Below, piece after piece: positions 1-7,817 of a stretch of 17,928 nt of DNA. This stretch comes from SVTX01 sp045585895 (GTDB taxonomy: Bacteria; Bacillota; Clostridia; Oscillospirales; CAG-272). The stretch is taken from assembly GCA_045585895.1 (NCBI GenBank), contig JAZMZI010000116.1, positions 1 to 17,928 of the forward strand. The letters are read 5' to 3'. Position numbers and translations under genes: made by a program. Positions within the stretch are counted from its first letter, which is position 1, and each line of letters opens with the position of its first letter. A model generated the notes under the pieces. The model was not told where the DNA came from. It worked only from the letters and a program-made list of their open reading frames with translations, and ran no database searches.

Positions 1-15
1 GCGCTTTGGAAGGAT

Positions 16-142
16 AAAGGAGTTTCGCCCTCTGCGGAGGGCGACCGCCGATCGCGGCGGCTCCGACGAGCTTTTGAAAAAGCTCGAGCAAAACTTCCAG
101 CAGACACCGCCGTGGCATCACCGATAAATCAAAATTTGAAAT
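16..142 (+). repeat. Structured intergenic repeat, copy A (three hairpins plus conserved tail)
   Basis: This element is shared in inverted orientation with positions 17552-17684. It opens with AAAGGAGTTTCGCC. Hairpin 1 is at 26-43: a 7-bp stem closed by a C(TGCG)G loop of the UNCG type. Hairpin 2 is at 45-60: a 6-bp stem with an ATCG loop. Hairpin 3 is at 67-86: an 8-bp stem with a TGAA loop. A tail at 102-142 matches the other copy at 40 of 41 positions. The stems differ in sequence from the other copy but still pair. The tail ends at the last base of the stop codon of the kinase gene. Neither strand shows a T-run directly after a stem, so it is not a standard intrinsic terminator. It may be a mobile or REP-like repeat or a structured RNA; the sequence alone does not decide. 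The left boundary is approximate, and the element may extend to the window edge. Confidence 0.75.
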
Positions 143-1050
143 CAAACGAACTCTTTATAAAGCGAATCCTCGCTGATAACAAAGCTCTCGATTCCCACCA
201 CTTCTTCAAGAAGTCCCAAGATCTCAAGACTTTGCTTATGATGCTTGCTTCCCCACTCGATACTCGGCAATATTCTGCGCAGATAAGGAGCCAGCACGTT
301 TAATTCGTAAGAAAGCGTCGTATCTATTCTCACGTTGCAACGCTCCAGATAGGGGAAAATGTTCTCTTCCTCGTTCCGTCTTACACTGTCCCAGAGAGAA
401 AGCGTAAAATCTGGCGATGCGCCTCTGAACTTTGCGTCTCTGACGAGCCGTCGGCAGAGGCGGATGAAATCAGGCTCAAATTTCTTGCCGCCGATCTCGA
501 TTCCGCTCTCGGGTCTGACACAAAGTATCCATCCCCCGTGGCTTTCGATTATCGAAAGCACTGACGGATAAAGCACCTGTATTCCCTCAAAAAGCAATAC
601 GTCATTCTCGCCGCAAACTATCTCCTCGTAGCGGCATCTCTCGCCCTTGACGAAATCAAATATCGGCTTCTCTGCCCTTCCGTCAGCAAAGATCTTGTCC
701 ACGAATCGGGACAAAAGCTCGGTATCAAGAGTGTCGGGCGAATCGAAATCAAGCTCCTCCACCTTAACGTTTTCAAGGCTCTTTCTTGAAAAACAGTCCT
801 TAAAAAAGTCGTCAAGCGAGACCGTGACCACGCGTTTTCCCTTCTCGTGGAAACGGTGAAGCAGTTTTTTCGCCGCCGTAGTCTTTCCCGAGCAGGTAGG
901 ACCCGTAAGCCCCATCACTCTCGCGCCCTCTCGGGCATCGCAGGAAAGCTTTACCGCGTGCTCTAAAAGCTCCTCGAACTCGCGGTCGCATTTTTCAATA
1001 TATTCCTGATCTATCTTATACTGCCCGTGCTTGTAGTTCTTCTCTTTCAT
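142..1050 (-). CDS. Uridine kinase / phosphoribulokinase-family P-loop kinase
   Basis: The 302-residue product carries a Walker A motif GPTCSGKT (residues 50-57) followed by VSLDDFF (77-83), the acidic segment typical of uridine kinases. It also has LLFEGIQVLYP and a C-terminal RLCRRLVRDAKFRG / SVRRNEEENIFPY pattern, familiar from clostridial proteins annotated as uridine kinase. Family members phosphorylate nucleosides such as uridine or cytidine, or related sugars, in the cytoplasm; the true substrate is not clear here. Some clostridial relatives carry an N-terminal TGS-like extension of well over 100 residues. This one has only about 45 residues before the P-loop, so it is the short form. 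The ATG at 1050 has a strong AAGGAGG site about 7 bases upstream. The gene lies 60 bases after hemZ with no obvious terminator between, so it is probably the last gene of that operon. Its TGA stop abuts a structured repeat. Confidence 0.85.
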   Translation of the reverse strand: MKEKNYKHGQYKIDQEYIEKCDREFEELLEHAVKLSCDAREGARVMGLTGPTCSGKTTAAKKLLHRFHEKGKRVVTVSLDDFFKDCFSRKSLENVKVEELDFDSPDTLDTELLSRFVDKIFADGRAEKPIFDFVKGERCRYEEIVCGENDVLLFEGIQVLYPSVLSIIESHGGWILCVRPESGIEIGGKKFEPDFIRLCRRLVRDAKFRGASPDFTLSLWDSVRRNEEENIFPYLERCNVRIDTTLSYELNVLAPYLRRILPSIEWGSKHHKQSLEILGLLEEVVGIESFVISEDSLYKEFV

Positions 1051-1110
1051 AGGTATCCTCCTTCAAAACCATTTGAAAAACACCCTAAAGAGACGAATTT
1101 TCAAAAATTC

Positions 1111-2610
1111 TTACACGAGTCCGTGCTTGATATAGAACTCACGAGCCGCCTTTAGCTTTTCCTCGGTCTTATCCTCGGCAAGGTACTCGTAAGGGTATTT
1201 CTGATTGAAAAATCTCTCGATAGTGCGTTTTTCATCACATTTGGGAGCAAAATCCACGAATTTCGACACCGCACCCGCTCCCACGGCGAATATCGAATGT
1301 ATCTCTTCCATCATATAGATGTTGTAGAGTCCTTTTTTACCGTCAAGGCAGAAGCCTACGTTTTCGTAGTTTCCGACGGTATTCTTCTGACGGTACATAT
1401 AATAGGGCTGATAGCCCTCGTGCTGAGCCTTGATCTGAGAATAGTCGACGCATTTTCCAACGTCTCCGCCGCGCACCGAATATATGTGACTGAAATTCTT
1501 CAGCGCATCACTTGCCTTCTTGACGCTGAAGGTGTGGATCGTCACGTTTTCGGGACGCAATGCTATTATTCTGTCGTAGGAGCTTGAAAAGCTTGCGAAA
1601 TTATCTCCGGGAAGTCCCGCGATAACGTCGGTATTTATAGTCGCGATCCCCGAATTTCTTGCCACGTCGTAAGCTCTCAAAAAATCGTCTGCCGTATGGG
1701 AACGGCCGATTATTCGAAGCACGTCGTCGTTTAAAGTCTGCGGATTGACGCTGATTCTGTTGATACCGTGAGCCACGGCAACTCTCATCTTACCCTCGGT
1801 GATGGTATCGGGTCTGCCAGCCTCAAGAGTATATTCTTCCACGGTGGAAACGTCGATATTCTCTTCGACCGTGGAAAGGAGCCATTCAAGCTGAACTTCA
1901 TCTAAAATAGTGGGCGTTCCGCCGCCTATGTAGATAGTCTTGACTCGAAGGCCAAGCTCTTTTATAAGATCAAAATTCTTCTTGATCTCCAAGCCCAGCG
2001 CCACCAGATAATCGGGTATGGTAGCGAGAAGCTTTTTAGAAGTATATGACACGAAAGAGCAATACGCGCATCTCGTAGGGCAAAAAGGAATAGAAATATA
2101 TACGCTGCAATCCTTGGGATCAGCCTTTGACACGAATTCGGCCTCGTTAAGAGCCACCTCGGTTGCAAGCGCCGCCTTTTTGGGGATAACGAAATAGTCG
2201 GTGGCAAGAGTTTTCTTCACTCTCGTTTTGCTCATTCCCAAATTCAGCATTTCGGTGGCTACCTTGGAAGGTCTTACGCCCACCAGCATTCCCCAAGAGG
2301 GTCTGTAGCCTATTACCTCGCCGCAGACCGAAAGCACCGCGTCGCCCACGGCGATCTTTTTTAGGCGGTCGTAGGTAACGTCGTCTCTCGTAGGATATAT
2401 CTTTTCACAGCTTGCGTATTTTTCTTCAAGGGAAAGCTCGGCTCTCACCACCACGCCGCCGTCGGTCTCCTCAAGAGCCAACGACAACTCGGGAGTTGGC
2501 ACCTCGGGGTTTTCCACAGCCGTTTCAGAAAACTTTTCGCCGGGGAAAAATATCATACAAAGGGTCTGAACATAATAGGAATTTATGTTGCCGCTTATGT
2601 TTAGTTTCAT
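1111..2610 (-). CDS. hemZ: HemZ-type coproporphyrinogen dehydrogenase (radical SAM)
   Basis: This 499-residue protein belongs to the HemN/HemW/HemZ radical SAM family. The 4Fe-4S cluster motif is FCPTRCAYC, with C177, C181 and C184, preceded by the SIPF segment. It is followed by IGGGTPT (about 228-234), LEAGRPDT and DVIAGLPGD, the SAM-binding strands. A region of about 165 residues before the radical core and the overall length near 500 match the HemZ branch of Firmicutes rather than the shorter HemW (about 380). HemZ is annotated as oxygen-independent coproporphyrinogen III oxidase, but no other haem gene is in the window, so its actual substrate is open. The ATG at 2610 has a GAAGGA-type site upstream. 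Only 18 bases separate it from dtd, which implies co-transcription. The position next to rel and dtd is common in Clostridia. Confidence 0.9.
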   Translation of the reverse strand: MKLNISGNINSYYVQTLCMIFFPGEKFSETAVENPEVPTPELSLALEETDGGVVVRAELSLEEKYASCEKIYPTRDDVTYDRLKKIAVGDAVLSVCGEVIGYRPSWGMLVGVRPSKVATEMLNLGMSKTRVKKTLATDYFVIPKKAALATEVALNEAEFVSKADPKDCSVYISIPFCPTRCAYCSFVSYTSKKLLATIPDYLVALGLEIKKNFDLIKELGLRVKTIYIGGGTPTILDEVQLEWLLSTVEENIDVSTVEEYTLEAGRPDTITEGKMRVAVAHGINRISVNPQTLNDDVLRIIGRSHTADDFLRAYDVARNSGIATINTDVIAGLPGDNFASFSSSYDRIIALRPENVTIHTFSVKKASDALKNFSHIYSVRGGDVGKCVDYSQIKAQHEGYQPYYMYRQKNTVGNYENVGFCLDGKKGLYNIYMMEEIHSIFAVGAGAVSKFVDFAPKCDEKRTIERFFNQKYPYEYLAEDKTEEKLKAAREFYIKHGLV

Positions 2611-2628
2611 TTCTTCAAGTCCTTCACT

Positions 2629-3090
2629 TTAAACTTTCTTCTTTTTTAGAACTTCACTGTCCATACAAATGGTCACGGGGCCGTTATTAAGGAGAGAGAC
2701 CTCCATATGCGCTCCGAACACGCCGCGACCAACGTGACGAAGCTCCGATTCCATTAGGCTTGCAAAATACTCGTAGAGCCTTTTTGCCTCTGCAGGGGGC
2801 GCCGATTCAAGATAATCGGGGCGGTTGCCGTGTTTATAATTCGCCATAAGAGTAAACTGTGATATTACTAAAGCCTCGCCGTCTATATTTTTCACCGAAA
2901 GATTCATTTTATCGTTCTCATCGGTAAAAATGCGAAGATTGCATATCTTGGTTGCCAGAAGTCTCGCGTCCTCCTCGGTGTCGCCCGCGGCAACACCGAG
3001 AAGTATCATAAGTCCTTCTCCGCATTTACCGACGGTCTCTCCCTCCACCTCGACGCTTGCGTGCTTTACTCTTTGTAATACTGCTTTCAT
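2629..3090 (-). CDS. dtd: D-aminoacyl-tRNA deacylase
   Basis: Dtd hydrolyses D-aminoacyl-tRNAs (and glycyl-tRNA(Ala)) so that D-amino acids and misacylated tRNAs do not enter translation. The 153-residue length is normal for the homodimeric bacterial enzyme. The SQFTL motif (77-81) holds the catalytic-site threonine T80. The NNGPVT motif (135-140) contains the Gly-cisPro pair (G137-P138) that reaches into the partner subunit and gives chiral proofreading. The N-terminal MKAVLQRVKHASVEV is also typical. An AAGGATA site lies about 6 bases before the ATG. It sits 91 bases downstream of rel and 18 bases upstream of hemZ. The rel-dtd pairing is widespread in Firmicutes, including Bacillus. Confidence 0.95.
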   Translation of the reverse strand: MKAVLQRVKHASVEVEGETVGKCGEGLMILLGVAAGDTEEDARLLATKICNLRIFTDENDKMNLSVKNIDGEALVISQFTLMANYKHGNRPDYLESAPPAEAKRLYEYFASLMESELRHVGRGVFGAHMEVSLLNNGPVTICMDSEVLKKKKV

Positions 3091-3114
3091 TTTATTATCC
3101 TTAATTTTTTTTAC

Positions 3115-3136
3115 GGGATGCCGAAGACGACGTCCC
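3115..3136. other. Small hairpin in the rel-dtd gap
   Basis: In the 91-base gap between rel and dtd, 22 bases can fold into a hairpin. GGGA pairs with TCCC, then after one mismatch come four more pairs (one of them G-T) around a 4-base loop. On the transcribed strand it is followed by GTA7-8 rather than a U-run, so it does not resemble an intrinsic terminator. It lies about 25 bases before the dtd start and could affect mRNA processing or stability, or be a remnant of an intergenic palindromic repeat. The role is unknown. Confidence 0.4.
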
Positions 3137-3181
3137 TACGGTTTAAATCTATCTCTTAGCGCGCTTGGGTCTCTCGCTCTG

Positions 3182-5419
3182 TTACGAAAATCCGCGGCCT
3201 ACGCTTTCAACGCCGTCAAGGGAACGAAGTCTTGCCACGATAGAGTTGTAATGCTCGATATTCTTACAGCTTATCTTAAGACTGATGATACCTCTGCCGT
3301 TAGTTCTCTTCTGAGAATTAACGTGAAGGATAGAAACCTTCATATCTGAAAGTGCCACCGCAATATCGGCAAGCATACCCACTCTGTCCTCGGTAAAGAG
3401 CTGGAGCAGAGCCTCGTAAACGCTCTTGTGGCTATCCTGCTCACCTTCATCCCAATGGGCATTCTTCCAACGGTGTCTGTTCTCCTCGTTCTTCATGCCC
3501 TCAAGCACGTTGGGACAATCCTTTTTGTGGATGGAAATTCCGTATCCCTTGGTAACAAAGCCGACCACCTCGTCTCCGGGCAGAGGGTTGCAGCACTTGG
3601 CGAACTTAACGAGACAACCGTGCTCACCGTCAACGACGATACCGCCGTTGCTCTTGATATTCTTGGGCTTCTGTGCTTTCTGAATGAGAGTTTCGTCGGT
3701 AACGGGCGCAGGCTCGGCCTCGTGGACCGTCATCTTTCCTATCTCATCACGAAGCTTGTTTGAGAATTTATTAAGAGGGATACCGCCATAACCGATAGCG
3801 TTATAGAGGTCGTCCGCGCTGGCAAATCCGATTCTCTGCGCTGCCGACGCAACCATTTCGTTTTTCTGCTGATCGGTAAATTTGACCGTATATTTTTTGA
3901 ACTCACCGTCAACGATAGAGCGTCCGAGAACGATATTTTCTGTTCTCGATTCCTTTTTGAACCACTGGCGTATCTTACTTCTCGCCTCGCTGGTCTTAAC
4001 GATGGAAAGCCAGTCGCGGCTGGGGCCCTTGGAGCTTGAAGAGGTAATTACCTCAACTATCTCACCGTTCTGCACGGTGCGGTCTATGGGCACGATCATT
4101 CCGTTTATCTTCGCGCCGATCATCTTATTTCCTACCGCCGAGTGAATGGCATAGGCAAAGTCGATAACCGTAGCTCCCTGAGGCAGAGGGATAATATCTC
4201 CCTTGGGCGTGAAGGCAAAGACCTCGTCGTGGAAGATGTCGGTCTTGAGCGCGTCCATAAATTCCTCGGGGTCTCTCGCGCCGTCCTCGGTTTCGATAAG
4301 ACGGGAGATCCACTCAAGCTTTTTGTCCATATCCTCCTTGCTTGAGGCACCCGACTTGTATTTCCAGTGCGCCGCAATACCGTATTCGGCTATATGGTGC
4401 ATCTCGCGAGTTCTTATCTGAACCTCAAAGGGGATACCCTCGCGTCCTATTACCGTGGTGTGGAGCGAACGGTACATATTGGGCTTAGGCGTGGATATAT
4501 AGTCCTTAAAGCGGCCTGGGATAGAATTGAACATCTCGTGGATGATACCCAAAACACTGTAACATTCAAGCTCGGTCTCAACGATCACGCGAAGCGCGTA
4601 AAAGTCGTATATCTCGTCGAAGCTCTTGTTTTGGTTATACATCTTTTTATAGACACTGTAAACCGTTTTGATTCGTCCTTCGAGAGAGAAATTTATATCG
4701 TTTTCGGTCAGCTTTTCCGATATGAGAGATCTTATCTGCTCGATAAGATTAAGACTCTTTCCGTACTTGCTCTCGATATCGCTTCTGACCTCGTTATAGC
4801 CTATGGGGTCGAGGTGCTGAAGTCCGAGATTTTCAAGCTCCTGCTTGATCTTCTGCATACCGAGTCGGTGAGCCAGGGGCGCGTAAACGTGCATAGTCTC
4901 AAGTGCGGTAAGACGTCTCTTATGCTCAGCCTTGGCGTCGAGAGTACGCATATTATGCAAACGGTCGCAGAGCTTGATGAAGATAACGCGAACGTCCTTC
5001 GCCATAGCAAGGAGCATCTTACGCAGATTCTCGATGTGTTGCTCTTCTTTGTCCTCGATCTCGAGAGAGACGAGCTTGGTAAGTCCGTCAACCAGAAGGG
5101 CGACGTCGCTTCCGAAAAACTTCTGTATTTCCTTTAAGTCGGTCTTGTCGGAGCAGTCCTCCACAGTATCGTGAAGAAGCGCGGCGCAGATCGAATCCGT
5201 GTCAAGCTCAAGTCCCGCGACTATCTCGGCTACCGCTAAAGGATGCGAGATATAAGGCTCTCCGCTGGCGCGGAATTGACCCTTGTGAAGCTCTGCCGCG
5301 TAATCGTACGCCTGCTGTATCTTATCAAGGTCGTATTTCTTACCCGTGATCTTCAGAAGATCAATAAGTCTTTTTGCGGTGTAATCACCGTGATTGATGT
5401 TTGAATTGTTATTGTCCAT
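3182..5419 (-). CDS. rel: Bifunctional (p)ppGpp synthetase/hydrolase (Rel, RelA/SpoT family)
   Basis: This long RSH protein makes and degrades the alarmone (p)ppGpp in response to ribosome-sensed starvation. Domains in order, numbered from the ATG at 5419 (745 residues): an HD hydrolase domain with SHPLAVAEI and LLHDTVED (HD at 83-84); a synthetase domain with RFKD (303-306), the RxKD signature of bifunctional rather than synthetase-only enzymes, then KPNMYRSLHTT and an EVQIRT motif; a TGS domain (about 400-461, FAFTPKGDIIPLPQGATVIDFA); a conserved Cys/zinc-finger region with KCCNPLPGD and HKKDCPN; and a C-terminal ACT domain (about 670-745). A GTG at 5440 would add seven residues but has no ribosome binding site. 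The ATG has GGAG 12 bases upstream, so neither start is ideal. It lies just after recJ with no terminator. No apt gene intervenes, although apt is often found there. Confidence 0.95.
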   Translation of the reverse strand: MDNNNSNINHGDYTAKRLIDLLKITGKKYDLDKIQQAYDYAAELHKGQFRASGEPYISHPLAVAEIVAGLELDTDSICAALLHDTVEDCSDKTDLKEIQKFFGSDVALLVDGLTKLVSLEIEDKEEQHIENLRKMLLAMAKDVRVIFIKLCDRLHNMRTLDAKAEHKRRLTALETMHVYAPLAHRLGMQKIKQELENLGLQHLDPIGYNEVRSDIESKYGKSLNLIEQIRSLISEKLTENDINFSLEGRIKTVYSVYKKMYNQNKSFDEIYDFYALRVIVETELECYSVLGIIHEMFNSIPGRFKDYISTPKPNMYRSLHTTVIGREGIPFEVQIRTREMHHIAEYGIAAHWKYKSGASSKEDMDKKLEWISRLIETEDGARDPEEFMDALKTDIFHDEVFAFTPKGDIIPLPQGATVIDFAYAIHSAVGNKMIGAKINGMIVPIDRTVQNGEIVEVITSSSSKGPSRDWLSIVKTSEARSKIRQWFKKESRTENIVLGRSIVDGEFKKYTVKFTDQQKNEMVASAAQRIGFASADDLYNAIGYGGIPLNKFSNKLRDEIGKMTVHEAEPAPVTDETLIQKAQKPKNIKSNGGIVVDGEHGCLVKFAKCCNPLPGDEVVGFVTKGYGISIHKKDCPNVLEGMKNEENRHRWKNAHWDEGEQDSHKSVYEALLQLFTEDRVGMLADIAVALSDMKVSILHVNSQKRTNGRGIISLKISCKNIEHYNSIVARLRSLDGVESVGRGFS

Positions 5420-5473
5420 AATTACCCGTGTCTCCACCACTGTTGCGGAGGAGTCCCATAAAAAATATTTGGA

Positions 5474-7684
5474 TCAGTACGCGCACTGTGAGCAAAGTCT
5501 CCTATACGTCTCCGACATCTCTATGTTAGTCTTTGCCGCATTTTTGTTGACCTCTACCGTAAAGTATCCCTCATTGTTTTCATCAAAACGGCACACGCGT
5601 ATATCGTCAAGTATATTAAGTATAAATCTGATCTTTGCAAGGTTCATATCTCTGCGGCAGCTTTCCATAACGTTGCAACGGAAGGCTCTGTAATTGAAAG
5701 TGGTATGCCCGTTAAGATTTTCCTTGCGAAGCATCTTGTAAACGTCGGCTATCTCGGCCCTGGTGGGCAGAATATCCTCATCGGATGAAAAATCGGCACC
5801 GCCCGAGATCGCCTCGTATCTTTCCGCGTCCTTTGAATAAGCCTCGGCTCTGTCCTCGGAAAGTCTTATATCCTGAACAACAAGCTGAACGCTTCTCTGT
5901 CCTCTGAATTCGTTAACGCTTATCTGGCACATAAGGTCAACGTTCTCACCGGGATATACGTCGAGCATAGCGGCGCTCATTCCGAAGCAGACCGCCTGAT
6001 GAACGTATTCGCCCGAGCTTAAAAGCAGCTTGGTGTGTTTTCCGCCGCCCATAGGTATGATCCTCGTCACCTGAAGATCGGAGACCATAAACACGGGCGC
6101 GGCATTTGCCACTCCGAATGGCTCGAGCACCGAAAGCTCGTCGGCAAGAGCCATATCTATCTCCGAAGGAGAAAGACGGCAATCCGCTACATATTTTATG
6201 CAGGAAAGGTCCTCGGTGAGATTTTCTCTTGCATAATCGTTGATCCTTTTGCGAAACTCATCTATATTACAGCGCATCACCGTAAGTCCCGCCGCCAGCT
6301 CGTGTCCGCCGAAGCGGATAAGCAGATCGGAGCAGTGGTCGAGCGCGTCAACGAGATTCATTCCCTTGATGCTTCTGCCCGAGCCTTTGCCGAGATCGTC
6401 AAGACTCGCGTATCCCTTCGTAGCTCCGTCAAAGGAGATAAGAATAGAGGGCAGACCGTATTTTTCGGTTATTCTTGAGGAAACTATACCGATAATTCCC
6501 TGCTGCCACGCATCGTCGTCAAGGACGATGACTCTGTCGTTTTCAAAGTCGTGGGTCTCTTCGATTATTTTATAAGCCGCCTCGGCGATCGCATTTTCTT
6601 CCTTCTGTCTGCGAAGATTTATCTCGCAAAGCTCCTGCGCCTTTTCGACGGCAAGACACGGGTCGGTTGAGAGCAAAAGCTCCACCGCTTTTTCCGCGGT
6701 ACTTATCCTTCCCGCTGCGTTAATTCTTGGCGCCAAGGCGAATCCGATAAAGCCCGCGTTGATCTTTCTCTTTTTGGGGAAGGTATTTTCACCCGCGGAA
6801 CGGCTTTCTCCCTGAGGATTGCTTGCCGCCTCGATAAGTGCCGCAAGTCCCTCTCTTTCGGTCTTGGAAAGCGCCTCAAGACCGCGCTTAACGATTATTC
6901 TGTTCTCGTCGATAAGCGGCATTACGTCGGCAACGGTGCCGATGGCGGTAAGATCCGCATATTCGTTGAAAATTCTTTCGATGCAGGCAAAGAGATCTGC
7001 CTCAACTCCCCTCTCACGTCTTTCGCGGAAGATCTCGCAAGCCGAGACCAGCTTGAATACAACGCCTACTCCCGCCAGCTCCTTGAAAGGATAATGACAG
7101 TCGGGGCGGTGAGGATTTACCACGGCGCAAGCCACGGGAAGCTCCCCGTGGCACTCGTGGTGGTCGGTCACCACCATTTCGATGCCGAGGCTCCTTGCGT
7201 AAACCGCCTCCGAATTGGCGGTGATACCCGTATCGACCGTGATTATAAGCTTCGTTCCCTTTTCGCAAAGGGCATTAAGCGACATTTCGGAAAGTCCGTA
7301 ACCTTCCTTGCTTCTTGAAGGAATATAGTAATCAATATCTGCTCCAAGAGACTTAAGATAGAGATACAAAAGAGTCACTGAAGTAACTCCGTCAACGTCG
7401 TAATCTCCGTAGACCGTTATTTTTTCGCCTCGGTCAAGGGCTTCAAAAATACGCGATACAGCCTTGTCCATATCCGTCATAAGATAGGGATCGTAAAGCC
7501 CGTCCGCCTTGGGTGAAAGAAAAGCCTTCACCTCTCCGCCGCGATAGCCTCTGTTATATATCAGCTTCGCAGTGACCTCGGACACACCGAACTCCCGAGC
7601 TATTTCGGAAACGGCGGCATCCGCGTCGTGATTTCCCGGCGTGTACCTGAGCGACCACACCTTTTTCTTCTCGTTAAAACTCAT
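5474..7684 (-). CDS. recJ: Single-stranded-DNA-specific 5'-3' exonuclease RecJ
   Basis: RecJ degrades single-stranded DNA 5' to 3' in recombination, mismatch and base-excision repair. The 736-residue protein shows the DHH phosphoesterase motifs that bind catalytic metals: GDYDVDGVTS (93-102), VDTGITAN (150-157), VTDHHE (172-177), and a downstream APRINAAGR (318-326). The DHHA1 domain ends in FGGHELAAG (458-466). The segment after about residue 500 (MCQISVNEFRGQRSVQLVVQ and beyond) fits the OB-fold domain, and the last 120 residues resemble the extra C-terminal region of Firmicutes RecJ. The ATG at 7684 has GGAG 8 bases upstream. A 133-base gap containing a long hairpin separates it from the FAD dehydrogenase; rel follows closely downstream. 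Confidence 0.95.
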   Translation of the reverse strand: MSFNEKKKVWSLRYTPGNHDADAAVSEIAREFGVSEVTAKLIYNRGYRGGEVKAFLSPKADGLYDPYLMTDMDKAVSRIFEALDRGEKITVYGDYDVDGVTSVTLLYLYLKSLGADIDYYIPSRSKEGYGLSEMSLNALCEKGTKLIITVDTGITANSEAVYARSLGIEMVVTDHHECHGELPVACAVVNPHRPDCHYPFKELAGVGVVFKLVSACEIFRERRERGVEADLFACIERIFNEYADLTAIGTVADVMPLIDENRIIVKRGLEALSKTEREGLAALIEAASNPQGESRSAGENTFPKKRKINAGFIGFALAPRINAAGRISTAEKAVELLLSTDPCLAVEKAQELCEINLRRQKEENAIAEAAYKIIEETHDFENDRVIVLDDDAWQQGIIGIVSSRITEKYGLPSILISFDGATKGYASLDDLGKGSGRSIKGMNLVDALDHCSDLLIRFGGHELAAGLTVMRCNIDEFRKRINDYARENLTEDLSCIKYVADCRLSPSEIDMALADELSVLEPFGVANAAPVFMVSDLQVTRIIPMGGGKHTKLLLSSGEYVHQAVCFGMSAAMLDVYPGENVDLMCQISVNEFRGQRSVQLVVQDIRLSEDRAEAYSKDAERYEAISGGADFSSDEDILPTRAEIADVYKMLRKENLNGHTTFNYRAFRCNVMESCRRDMNLAKIRFILNILDDIRVCRFDENNEGYFTVEVNKNAAKTNIEMSETYRRLCSQCAY

Positions 7685-7761
7685 TATTTACTCCAAATTT
7701 ATATAACCGTATATTATTTACAAAGTTAATCGGGAGGTCGATCCTCCTCTGTTTTTCTCGG

Positions 7762-7803
7762 GCGCATCCTCATCCGCCACTCAAGGGAAAAGTGAGGATG
7801 CGC
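7762..7803. other. Long hairpin between the FAD dehydrogenase and recJ
   Basis: GCGCATCCTCA (7762-7772) pairs perfectly with TGAGGATGCGC (7793-7803), an 11-bp GC-rich stem with a 20-base loop. A second, smaller GGAGG/CCTCC hairpin lies at about 7732-7748. On the minus strand the stem is followed by CCGAGAAAAAC, with no U-run, so a classic intrinsic terminator is not supported. It could act in mRNA stability or processing, or be a palindromic intergenic repeat. The rest of the gap is AT-rich sequence leading to the recJ ribosome binding site. Confidence 0.5.
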
Positions 7804-7817
7804 TCTGTAAGTCAGGT

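Noticed and set aside
112..303. Short plus-strand reading frame starting in repeat copy A; a similar peptide ending appears in a frame at 17550-17774
   Set aside because: The shared peptide (ASPINQNLK) comes from the repeat tail being translated in both places. There is no ribosome binding site, and the frame overlaps the kinase gene antisense.
1095..1110. Palindrome GAATTTT-CA-AAAATTC between hemZ and the kinase gene, considered as a terminator
   Set aside because: It is entirely AT-rich, short-looped and has no following U-run, so it is unlikely to terminate transcription.
7700..7729. Possible promoter upstream of recJ (TTAACT, 18 bases, TATATA on the minus strand)
   Set aside because: Both hexamers match consensus at only four positions, and the start site would fall inside the recJ ribosome binding site.
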